Below are positions 15,715-22,948 of a stretch of 64,000 bases of DNA, piece after piece. Every line of letters begins with the position of its first letter. Positions within the stretch are counted from its first letter, which is position 1. A model generated the notes under the pieces. That model was not told where the DNA came from, did not search any database, and saw only the letters and a list, made by a program, of their open reading frames with translations. A program made the position numbers and the translations under genes. Source of the stretch: Kribbella sp. NBC_01245 (lineage in GTDB: Bacteria > Actinomycetota > Actinomycetes > Propionibacteriales > Kribbellaceae); assembly GCF_036226525.1 (NCBI RefSeq), contig NZ_CP108487.1, forward strand, positions 7,936,001 to 8,000,000. The letters run 5' to 3'.

Positions 15715-17628
15715 ATGCGCAGACTCCTCACCCTCGCCCTCCTCAGCGCCACCCTGACCGCCACCGCCACCACCCAAACCGCCGCGACCACCCAGCTGAC
15801 CGCAACCGGCCAAACCGCTGCGACCGCGCAAACCGCCGGGACTGACCGAACCGCCGCCACCGCCCGTGCGGCCGCGACCGACCGAACCGCCGCGACCGCG
15901 CAACCTGCCGCGATTAACGCGATCACCCAGACCGTGTTGTTCGACAAGGGTGGCGCGGGCTACGGCTGCTACCGCATCCCAGCGATCGTCCGTACCAACA
16001 CCGGCGCCCTGCTCGCCTTTGCCGAGGCTCGTCGCGCCTGGTGTGGCGACTCGCAGGAGATCGACCTGGTGATGCGCCGATCGATCGACAACGGCCGGAC
16101 CTGGAGCCCACAGAAGATCGTGCTCTCCGGCACCGACACCAACCCGAACGCCGTCGCGACCCGCGGCAACCCCACCCCAATCGCCGATCTCGAGACGGGC
16201 CGAGTGGTTCTGCTGAGCACGTTCGACCCCGGTACGACGACGGACCGCCCGCGGACGCCGTACGTGCAGATCAGCGACGACGACGGCGTCACCTTCAAAC
16301 CGGCGCGAAGCCTGGCAGGCGAGATCGACGACCCCGCGTGGGGTTGGTATGCGACAGGTCCCGGCCATGGCATCCAGTTGACCCGCGGCGAACACGCGGG
16401 CGATCTCGTCGCGGGCACGAACTACGACACGAGCGGTCGGGGTGCGGGCCAACTCGTCTACAGCAGCGATCACGGCGATACCTGGCACAAAGGCGCGACC
16501 GACCTGCGCAGCGACTCTGCGGTGCCGCAGGAGATCAGCCTGGTGGAGAAGGCGGGCGGCGGTATCTACGCCGCCGCGCGGAACAACACGGGCGCGCCTG
16601 GCGCCAGCCGAATGGGTGCCGTGAGCAACGACGGCGGCCGGACCTTCGCGGCACCGTTCGCGACGATCCCGAACCTCACCACCCCGGTCGTCCAAGGCGC
16701 GGTGCAACGCCTGCGAGCGACCGACGAGGGTGACCGCTACAACCGGATCCTCTTCTCGGCGCCGGCCGATCCCGAACGCCGCCGCTACATGACCATCCGC
16801 TCCAGCTACGACGAAGGCAAGAACTGGGACACCGGCACTCGCATCACCTCGGACTGGTCCGGCTATTCCGACCTGACCGAATTGGCGACAGGCGAGCTCG
16901 GCCTGCTCTACGAGGCGGGCGCGGTCGATGCGCGAGACCAGATCCGTTTCGCGCGCTTCACCGAGTCGGACCTCGGGCTGCCCGATGGCGCGACCGGTCC
17001 GACCACCCCGGACATCTCGGGCCTCGGGAACCACGCCTACCTTCGCGGCGGTCCGGCCGTTGCCACGGGCAAGTTCGGTCAAGGGCGGGATCTCGACGGG
17101 ACGGACGATCACCTGCAACTGCCGTTCGCCGAATCCCTCGCGCTCGGCGCGGGCGACTTCACCACGATGACGTGGATCAAGTACGGCGCTTCGACCGCGA
17201 ATCAGGCGATCTTCTGGGGTTACGGGATCGACCAGTTCTCGCAGTTCTGGTTGCGCGCCGAACCGGGATCGAGCCGGATCCGCGGCCTGATCACCAGCAA
17301 CGGAAACACCGGATCGGTCGCCACCACCAAGGCGTACAACGACAACGCCTGGCACCACGTCGCCCTGCAACGGAAGGCCGGAACGCTGTCGATCTGGGTC
17401 GACGGCGTCCAGGTGGCGTCGGCGGCTGCGCCCGCTGGTTCGATCAGCCCGGCTCGCCCGTTCCGGATGTACGTCGGCCAGCGGTTGGACGGCCTGCACC
17501 GGTTCGACGGAACGCTCGACGAGGTCCGGATCTACCGACGGGCGTTGACCGTCGACGAGTTGAAGCGGATCTACTCGAGTAACTCGACCGACGTGCCCGG
17601 CGCCGTGCTCGATCTGCCGCTCGGATGA
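15715..17628 (+). CDS. Exo-alpha-sialidase (GH33) with C-terminal LamG domain
   Basis: A 637-residue secreted-type hydrolase of the six-bladed sialidase fold. The arginine motif YRIP sits at residues 86-89, and five Asp boxes follow: SIDNGRTW, SDDDGVTF, SSDHGDTW, SNDGGRTF and SYDEGKNW. SYDLTELATGELGLLYE-like sequence near 395-410 carries the nucleophile region. From about 465 a concanavalin-like LamG module follows (YLRGGPAVATGKFGQG to the RIYRRALTVDEL end motif). The first 15 residues look like a signal peptide, but residues 17-66 are a strange threonine/alanine/glutamine repeat without a clear cleavage site. GGAAGG precedes the ATG. Sialic acid release is the family reaction; no sialic acid catabolic genes are seen. 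Confidence 0.88.
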   Translation: MRRLLTLALLSATLTATATTQTAATTQLTATGQTAATAQTAGTDRTAATARAAATDRTAATAQPAAINAITQTVLFDKGGAGYGCYRIPAIVRTNTGALLAFAEARRAWCGDSQEIDLVMRRSIDNGRTWSPQKIVLSGTDTNPNAVATRGNPTPIADLETGRVVLLSTFDPGTTTDRPRTPYVQISDDDGVTFKPARSLAGEIDDPAWGWYATGPGHGIQLTRGEHAGDLVAGTNYDTSGRGAGQLVYSSDHGDTWHKGATDLRSDSAVPQEISLVEKAGGGIYAAARNNTGAPGASRMGAVSNDGGRTFAAPFATIPNLTTPVVQGAVQRLRATDEGDRYNRILFSAPADPERRRYMTIRSSYDEGKNWDTGTRITSDWSGYSDLTELATGELGLLYEAGAVDARDQIRFARFTESDLGLPDGATGPTTPDISGLGNHAYLRGGPAVATGKFGQGRDLDGTDDHLQLPFAESLALGAGDFTTMTWIKYGASTANQAIFWGYGIDQFSQFWLRAEPGSSRIRGLITSNGNTGSVATTKAYNDNAWHHVALQRKAGTLSIWVDGVQVASAAAPAGSISPARPFRMYVGQRLDGLHRFDGTLDEVRIYRRALTVDELKRIYSSNSTDVPGAVLDLPLG

Positions 17629-17650
17629 CCCGGTCATCCGGATGACGTGA

Positions 17651-18475
17651 TCATTCGACACTGAGGGTCAGTCGCCAGTTGACCTCGCCGGACGGACCAA
17701 CGACAGCAGTGTCGGATGGTCCGGCGTCGGCGAGGTCGAAGGCCCTGCCCAGCATTGGTTCGACGCCGAGGCTGCGATAGGGCGACGAGGCGGGAAAGCC
17801 GCCGAGGTTCCGCCACAACGCGATCGACACTGGTTGCCCCGGGCAACTGACCGCCAACGTCAACGTCTGGCCGCGATCGACCACCGACGCGGCCGGGCAA
17901 TCGACCAGCACCGCACCAACCGCCGTACCGTCGTCCGGCCCGTACGACGCAAGGTCCAGCGACGTTGGCCAGACACGATCCACCCACGGCTCAGAAGAGA
18001 ACTCGCCGAGCAACTCGAACGCCTCAGGATGCAGCCGCGCAACCGTCCCAGCGGGTACGACGATCCGCGCGCCCACCTCGCAATCCAGCAACGCGTGCGC
18101 CGCCCAAATGAACCGATAACCGGGCGCGGCCAAGAGCCGATAGTCGGCCCACATCGAATGCGGCCCAAGCTCATCCGGAGCCTCGCCACCATTGACCCGG
18201 CGCAGGAACAACGCGTCTTCGAGCTCCACGACGTCCCACTCGTCAGCCTTGTCGACCACACCCCAAGGCTGGTTCCACAACGACCCGTGATCGGGAGTGC
18301 CGCGCACGGTCGGGAAGCACTCGTCCAGCCCGCCCGCATCGACGTACGACGTGAGGCCGTTCCGATTCCCGCGATGCGGGCCGGTCCAGAACCACTCCCG
18401 CCCGCCGAGGATCAGCGACGTCCAGCGCCCGCCATCGTCGAGATCCAGCCCGACCGTGTTCTCGGGTATCACCAT
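17651..18475 (-). CDS. Galactose-mutarotase-like protein
   Basis: A 274-residue protein with the beta-sandwich sequence pattern of the galactose mutarotase superfamily: an early WTSLILGGREWFW segment, GLDECFPTVRG near residue 50, a HGSLW motif and a late WRNLGGFPASSPYRSLGVEP segment containing the likely glutamate of the site. It differs from classical GalM. The ATG lies seven bases inside the end of dgoD, so the two are coupled. In this setting it may interconvert sugar or sugar-lactone anomers before or after oxidation, but the exact substrate is inferred from context only. Confidence 0.7.
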   Translation of the reverse strand: MVIPENTVGLDLDDGGRWTSLILGGREWFWTGPHRGNRNGLTSYVDAGGLDECFPTVRGTPDHGSLWNQPWGVVDKADEWDVVELEDALFLRRVNGGEAPDELGPHSMWADYRLLAAPGYRFIWAAHALLDCEVGARIVVPAGTVARLHPEAFELLGEFSSEPWVDRVWPTSLDLASYGPDDGTAVGAVLVDCPAASVVDRGQTLTLAVSCPGQPVSIALWRNLGGFPASSPYRSLGVEPMLGRAFDLADAGPSDTAVVGPSGEVNWRLTLSVE

Positions 18476-19614
18476 TCCGCGAAAGATCCATCCTCGTGCG
18501 TCCACACCGGGTTACGCCACGTATGCCCGGTCTTGTCAGCGGCCCGAACCGCATCCTCGTCGACGCTGATTCCCAAGCCAGGCAGGAGATTCAGCTCGGC
18601 GTGTCCCTGCACCCATTCGAACGGCGCGGGATCCAGCACGTAGTCGACCAGATCGCCCTCCCGCTGGTAGTGCAGCCCACGGCTCTGCTCCTGGATCAGG
18701 AAGTTCGGCGTCGCGAAGGCCACCTGCAGACTCGCCGCGAGCGAGATCGGCCCGAGCGGGCAGTGCGGAGCGAGCATCGCGCCATGCGTCTCGGCCAGTA
18801 CGGCGATCCGCCGCAACTCCGAGATGCCGCCAGCATGCGAAACATCAGGCTGAACCACCGCCACGCCGGCCGCCAACGGGCCGATGAACTCGCTGCGATG
18901 AAACAGCCGTTCCCCAAGCGCCACCGGCACGGTCGAACTCTCGACCACCTCGCGCAGATGCGCCAGGTTCTCCGGCAGCACCGGCTCCTCCACGAAGAGC
19001 GGGTGGTACTCCTCGACACGACGCATGATCCGCCGGGCGCCGGCCACGCCGACGCGTCCGTGCAGGTCGATCGCGACATCCCGATCCGGCCCGAGCACCT
19101 CGCGCGCGGCCGCGAGCCGTCCCGCGATGAGGTCGACCTCGCCGAGCGTCGGCATCGGGTGGATCCGGCCGCTGCCGTTCATCTTCACGGCCGTCATCCC
19201 GGCTTCGACCTGAGCCGCGACCTGGTCCGCGACCTCGCCCGGCTCGTCACCACCGACCCACGCGTAGACCCGGACCCGGTCGCGGACCCGTCCACCGAGC
19301 AGCGCGTGCACCGGTGCGTCGTACACCTTGCCGGCGATATCCCACAGCGCGTGGTCGAGTCCGGCGACGGCGCTGCTGAGCACCGGGCCGCCTCGGTAGA
19401 AGCCGCCCTTGGTGAGGATCTGCCAGTGCCGTTCGATCTGGAGCGGGTCCTTGCCGATCAAGTACTCGGACAAGGTCTCGATCGCTGTCCGGACCACCTC
19501 GGCGCGCCCCTCGACCACAGGTTCGCCCCAGCCGACGACGCCATCGCTGGTCTCGATCCGGCAGAACAGCCAGCGCGGCGGAACCAGGAACGTCTCGATC
19601 CGCTCGATTCTCAC
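18469..19614 (-). CDS. dgoD: D-galactonate dehydratase
   Basis: A 381-residue enolase-superfamily enzyme that converts D-galactonate to 2-keto-3-deoxy-D-galactonate. It follows E. coli DgoD along its whole length, from PPRWLF and GWGEPVVEGRAE to the last residues WRNPVWTHEDGSFAEW. Metal ligands D183, E209 and E235 and the catalytic H185 (DLHGR) and H284 (APHCPLGP) are all present at the E. coli positions, give or take one. The start overlaps the stop of the GntR gene by four bases and its end overlaps the mutarotase-like gene. This is the most specific functional assignment in the region and defines the locus as a galactonate pathway. Confidence 0.93.
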   Translation of the reverse strand: MRIERIETFLVPPRWLFCRIETSDGVVGWGEPVVEGRAEVVRTAIETLSEYLIGKDPLQIERHWQILTKGGFYRGGPVLSSAVAGLDHALWDIAGKVYDAPVHALLGGRVRDRVRVYAWVGGDEPGEVADQVAAQVEAGMTAVKMNGSGRIHPMPTLGEVDLIAGRLAAAREVLGPDRDVAIDLHGRVGVAGARRIMRRVEEYHPLFVEEPVLPENLAHLREVVESSTVPVALGERLFHRSEFIGPLAAGVAVVQPDVSHAGGISELRRIAVLAETHGAMLAPHCPLGPISLAASLQVAFATPNFLIQEQSRGLHYQREGDLVDYVLDPAPFEWVQGHAELNLLPGLGISVDEDAVRAADKTGHTWRNPVWTHEDGSFAEW

Positions 19615-20339
19615 TTGCGCCGGCCCTTGCGCGTACGAACCTCGGTGACGTCCTCGGCGGCCTTCGCGAGCAACTTGCGCATGGCCTTCTCGGCGATATC
19701 CGGATCCTGGCTGCGCACCGCCTCCAGCACGGCGCGGTGACTCGGGATCGGGTCGTCGGCCGGCTTGGTGCGATGGACCAGCCGGTCCCGATCGGCGAGA
19801 CCGGTCGCCATCACGACCTCCATCCGGATCAGCAGCTCGTTGCCGGTGGCAACCAGTAGCGCGCGGTGGAAGGCCAGGTCGGCGTCGACGGCGTCGAGGT
19901 CGGTCTTGGCCGTCGCCATCGATTCCAGCGCCGTTTCGAGGGCTTCGAGTTGCGCGGAGTCGGCCCGTACGGCGGCCAGGCGCGCGGCGGCCGGCTCGAT
20001 GATGCCGCGGACCTCGTGTAATTCCTCCAGCAATTCGGGCCGGACGTCATCGTCGAAGTGCCAGCGGATCATGTCCGCGTCGAGCAGGTTCCAGGCGGAG
20101 CGCGGGCGGACGAACGTGCCGCGCTTCTGCCGCGCATCGACCAGGCCCTTCGCGGTCAGCACCTTGAGCGCCTCGCGGACGGCCGTCAGGCTGACCCCGA
20201 GATCCTGCTGCAGGTCGGGCACGTTGATCGTCGCGCCCTCGGCGATCTGGCCGGACAGGATGCGCTGGGCCATCGTCTCGACGATCTGGCCGTGCAGTCC
20301 TCGCGACACCCCGCGCTGAATCCCCGTCACCCGTGTCAC
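19611..20339 (-). CDS. GntR-family (FadR subgroup) regulator, DgoR-like
   Basis: A 242-residue regulator. Residues about 15-75 form the winged HTH (IVETMAQRILSGQI, LGVSLTAVREALKVLTAKGLV, RQKRGTFVRP), followed by an all-helical FCD ligand domain whose likely metal ligands are in DADLAFHRALLVATGNEL and SHRAVLEA. It lies directly upstream of dgoD with an ATGA overlap, as expected for a galactonate- or KDGal-responsive repressor. The annotated start is GTG at 20339; a second GTG three codons later sits better relative to GGAG. It is closely similar to the GntR at 28464-29195, so the two arose by duplication and may share sites. Confidence 0.88.
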   Translation of the reverse strand: MTRVTGIQRGVSRGLHGQIVETMAQRILSGQIAEGATINVPDLQQDLGVSLTAVREALKVLTAKGLVDARQKRGTFVRPRSAWNLLDADMIRWHFDDDVRPELLEELHEVRGIIEPAAARLAAVRADSAQLEALETALESMATAKTDLDAVDADLAFHRALLVATGNELLIRMEVVMATGLADRDRLVHRTKPADDPIPSHRAVLEAVRSQDPDIAEKAMRKLLAKAAEDVTEVRTRKGRRK

Positions 20340-20355
20340 TCCGCTCTCATCTGAT

Positions 20356-20382
20356 CAGAAACAGAAACAGAAACAGAAACAG
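20356..20382. repeat. Four tandem CAGAAA hexamers in the SDR-GntR spacer
   Basis: CAGAAA is repeated four times without error from 20356, followed by one more CAG. The tract fills most of the 46-base gap between the SDR stop and the GntR start. On the transcribed strand it reads as U-rich (CUGUUU) repeats just upstream of the GntR ribosome site. Slippage here would change the spacing of the leader. Confidence 0.8.
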
Positions 20383-20385
20383 CCA

Positions 20386-21102
20386 TCATGCCGAGTCCTT
20401 ACTGGCAGCCCAGCCGCCGTCCACGAGCAGGTCCGCACCGGTGACGAACGAGGCCTGGTCCGACAGCAGGAACGCGATCGCCGCGGCGACCTCATCCGGT
20501 CGTCCGAGCCGGTTCATCGCGGTGGCCCGGGCGCTGCGCTCCTTGCCCTCGGCCGGTACCCGCTGCCACGCGGCCGTGTCGATCGGCCCGGGCAAGACCG
20601 AGTTCACCCGGATGGCCGGGCCGTACTCGACCGCGAGCTGCCGGCCGAGCGAGACCAGCGCGCCCTTGCTCGCGGCGTACGCCGGTTGCCCGGGAATGCC
20701 CGCGACCGCGTGCACCGAGGAGACCAGTACGACGGAACCGCCGCGCGCGAGATCGTCGTACAGGCTCCGGAATCCGAGGTAGGCCGCCGTGAGATTGACG
20801 TCGAGCTGCCGCTGCCAAGATGCCGGATCGAGCGTGTGCGCGGGGGAGACCTCGGTGATGAAGGCGTTGCTGACGAGGCCGTCAACCCGGCCGAGCTCGG
20901 ATCGCCGCTGAGCCACCAAATCCCAGGTCCGCGCATCACTGACGTCGCCGGTGATCGCGATGGATCGGCCGGGAATCTCCTTGCACGGCTGGACGTCGAC
21001 CTGGACGACGGACGCGCCTTCGTCCAGAAGTCGCGTGACACAAGCGGCGCCGATACCGCTCGCGGCACCCGTCACCACAATGACGCGATCACTCAGCAGC
21101 AC
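20386..21102 (-). CDS. SDR-family dehydrogenase, possibly galactose or fucose 1-dehydrogenase
   Basis: A 238-residue short-chain dehydrogenase: NAD(P) motif TGAASGIG at 11-18, DV near 53, NAG-like SNA at 78-80, catalytic S128/S129, Y142 and K146 (YAASK), and the C-terminal pattern FLLSDQASFVTGADLLVDGG. The GTG start at 21102 is preferred because AAGGAGG lies five bases upstream. It heads the minus-strand unit SDR-GntR-dgoD-mutarotase. In that setting oxidation of galactose to galactonolactone is a reasonable guess, but SDR enzymes of this type also act on fucose and other sugars or polyols. Confidence 0.8.
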   Translation of the reverse strand: MLLSDRVIVVTGAASGIGAACVTRLLDEGASVVQVDVQPCKEIPGRSIAITGDVSDARTWDLVAQRRSELGRVDGLVSNAFITEVSPAHTLDPASWQRQLDVNLTAAYLGFRSLYDDLARGGSVVLVSSVHAVAGIPGQPAYAASKGALVSLGRQLAVEYGPAIRVNSVLPGPIDTAAWQRVPAEGKERSARATAMNRLGRPDEVAAAIAFLLSDQASFVTGADLLVDGGWAASKDSA

Positions 21103-21180
21103 ACCGGCCTCCTTGGACTCGCTCGGACCCTGGTTGAAGGGTGCCGGTCCGAACACGATAATCGATTACGCCATTATTTA

Positions 21181-21198
21181 CGAATTAATATTGCCATG
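21181..21198. promoter_or_regulatory. AT-rich candidate GntR site upstream of the SDR-gntR-dgoD unit
   Basis: CGAATTAATATTGCCATG lies in a conspicuously AT-rich patch (about 21155-21200) upstream of the SDR start. Thirteen of its 18 positions match GTAATTAATGTTTTCATG at 28378-28395, the patch next to the paralogous GntR gene. The shared core AATTAATnTT suits a FadR-subgroup operator. Confidence 0.5.
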
Positions 21199-21207
21199 CA
21201 AGGCGGG

Positions 21208-21659
21208 TCAAAGCCAGATGTCGTCGATCTCGAAGGTCTGGATCGTGTTGGCCGGGAACCACGCCCAGACCCGCTTGCCGGCCTGGATCTTTGTGTCGGT
21301 GTGATGCGCGACGTACCGTTCGATGGCGGAATCGGTCTGGGTCTCCCACCGGCGGACGAAGCAGGGAGCGAACTGAATCCCGACAGGTCGTACGTCACCC
21401 ACTGAGGTGTGCCGTAGTTGGCGGTGACCAGGACCAGCCGGTGCGCCACTGAGTCGTACGCCGCGACGGTATTGACGTCGGCTCCGCCGGACAGGATGTG
21501 CATGCCGGGACGGATGTGGCGTGCGTACTGCGCCATCACCCAGTACTTCGGGCTCACCGCGCCAGCCAACGAGGTGCCCCAGCCCTCCCACGTTCCCCAG
21601 TTCGACGCTGGGTCAGGCGTCCCGGCAGTCGCTTGCAGGAACTTTCTGCGGGTGCTCAT
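21208..21659 (-). pseudogene. Remnant of a GH30 endo-beta-1,6-galactanase with internal deletion and frameshift
   Basis: The frame starts MSTRRKFLQATAG, a twin-arginine-like signal start, and continues with WGTWEGWGTSLA, the N-terminal landmark of secreted GH30 beta-1,6-galactanases. It then jumps directly to PKYWVMAQYARHIRPGM and TANYGTPQWVTYDLS, which belong to the C-terminal part of such enzymes. The central several hundred residues with both catalytic glutamates are missing, with the joint still in frame. Near 21365-21380 the frame shifts, and the end continues as RRWETQTDS to FEIDDIWL in another frame. The start overlaps the upstream hydrolase gene by four bases (ATGA), so it was once part of that operon. 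Confidence 0.8.
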
Positions 21660-22921
21660 GACGCTCCGCCTATCAACCGGCTGTTCAAGCGGTGCTGCCA
21701 GTCGAGGTTGCGCCAGCCGGGGTGATGGGGCGCGGAGTTCGAGCCGAGCACGGTGCCCCAGAAGCCGTGCTCCTCGCACTTCCTGACCGCGTACTCGGCG
21801 ATGTCCTGGCCGACCGGGCCGTCCTCGAACTCGGCGAGCAGCGGGGTGTACCCGATCCACCCTTCGCCGATCACCGCGGGAATGTCGTGGCGTTGCGCGA
21901 ACTGGGAGATCGCCTGGAGCCGGTCGTCGATCGCCTGCCGCATCGCGACGCGGTAGGCGCCGTAGTTGTCGTACAGCCAACGGTCCCACTTGGCCGGGTC
22001 CACCCAGTCATAGGTGTAGAACATGCTGGCCGAAACTCCGGTGGCCTCGAGCCGCCACGGTTCGGCAGCCTCTGCGTAGGTCTGGAAGTCCGGCGCCTCG
22101 TCCCGCAGCAATGACCGCAGCGAAGTACGCGGGAATTCCGGCGGTGATACCCGTACTCCGGCCCACTCCTCCAGTGCGGACAGCACGCCGTAGACGTAGA
22201 CGTGGAAGTGCGCTATCTGGCCGTTGTCCGGCACGGAGTCCATGTCGAGGTACGGCGTGATGCCGTAGCAGGACGTGGCCAGGATGTCGGGGTGCCGCTT
22301 ACGCATCAGCTCGACAGCCTCGGCGACATGGCCGCGCTGGGACCAATAGGGATTGTCGCCGACGTCCCTGAGGCGGCTGAGGTCCACCTCGTTGTGCAGT
22401 TCCGCATAGGCGATGCGGTCGGCGAGATCGCAGTCCTTCAAGTACTGCACGAGGTCGGCCATCGCGAGAGCCATGGCGCGGTGGCGTTCCTCCGGCGGCA
22501 CGCCCGTCAGAGCGTCGTACCAGTCCCGGCTGTCGAGGAACGCCGGACTCTGCTGGTACTCCCACGAGGAGAGGATCACGTAGCAGCCATGGCGGCGTGC
22601 CGCCTCGAAGAGCTCGCGCAAATGCTGCCGCCCGTCGATGACGGCACCGCCCCTGACGTCGTACCAGCGGGTGTGCCGGCCGATCGAGCCGCCCATCCCG
22701 GCGATGCGCAGGTGGGCGGTGTCGATGCCGTGATCGCCGAAGAGCAGGTACGGCATGGCGCAGATGCGGACGGTGTTGTAGCCACGTTCGACCGCTTGAC
22801 CGAAGGCCACGTCCAGGTCGTGGAAGGGCTCGGCCGCGGTCGTCTGGGTGTACCAGGTGAAGTCCCATAGCGTGATGGTGAGCCTCGCCGGCAGATGTGA
22901 GGGAATCTTGGTGGAAGGCAT
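21656..22921 (-). CDS. Cellulase-like TIM-barrel glycoside hydrolase
   Basis: A 421-residue protein without a signal peptide. It has the clan-A pattern of two glutamates after strands 4 and 7: E178 in ELHNEVD and E353 in VIGEGWIG. The N-terminal stretch TLWDFTWYTQT and the tail segment GFWGTVLGSNSAPHHPGW match the sugar-binding cellulase-like family rather than a characterised GH5 subfamily. It sits between GH2 and the galactanase remnant, all overlapping or closely spaced, so it should act inside the cell on an oligosaccharide imported by the adjacent ABC transporter. The bond cleaved is not predictable. Confidence 0.75.
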   Translation of the reverse strand: MPSTKIPSHLPARLTITLWDFTWYTQTTAAEPFHDLDVAFGQAVERGYNTVRICAMPYLLFGDHGIDTAHLRIAGMGGSIGRHTRWYDVRGGAVIDGRQHLRELFEAARRHGCYVILSSWEYQQSPAFLDSRDWYDALTGVPPEERHRAMALAMADLVQYLKDCDLADRIAYAELHNEVDLSRLRDVGDNPYWSQRGHVAEAVELMRKRHPDILATSCYGITPYLDMDSVPDNGQIAHFHVYVYGVLSALEEWAGVRVSPPEFPRTSLRSLLRDEAPDFQTYAEAAEPWRLEATGVSASMFYTYDWVDPAKWDRWLYDNYGAYRVAMRQAIDDRLQAISQFAQRHDIPAVIGEGWIGYTPLLAEFEDGPVGQDIAEYAVRKCEEHGFWGTVLGSNSAPHHPGWRNLDWQHRLNSRLIGGAS

Positions 22922-22948
22922 AGCAACCTTTCAAGGCGAGGTGAGCGG

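Noticed and set aside
15673..17661. A 662-codon open frame on the minus strand opposite the sialidase gene
   Set aside because: The plus strand carries a YRIP motif and five Asp boxes; the antisense product has no recognisable domain and is an artefact of base composition.
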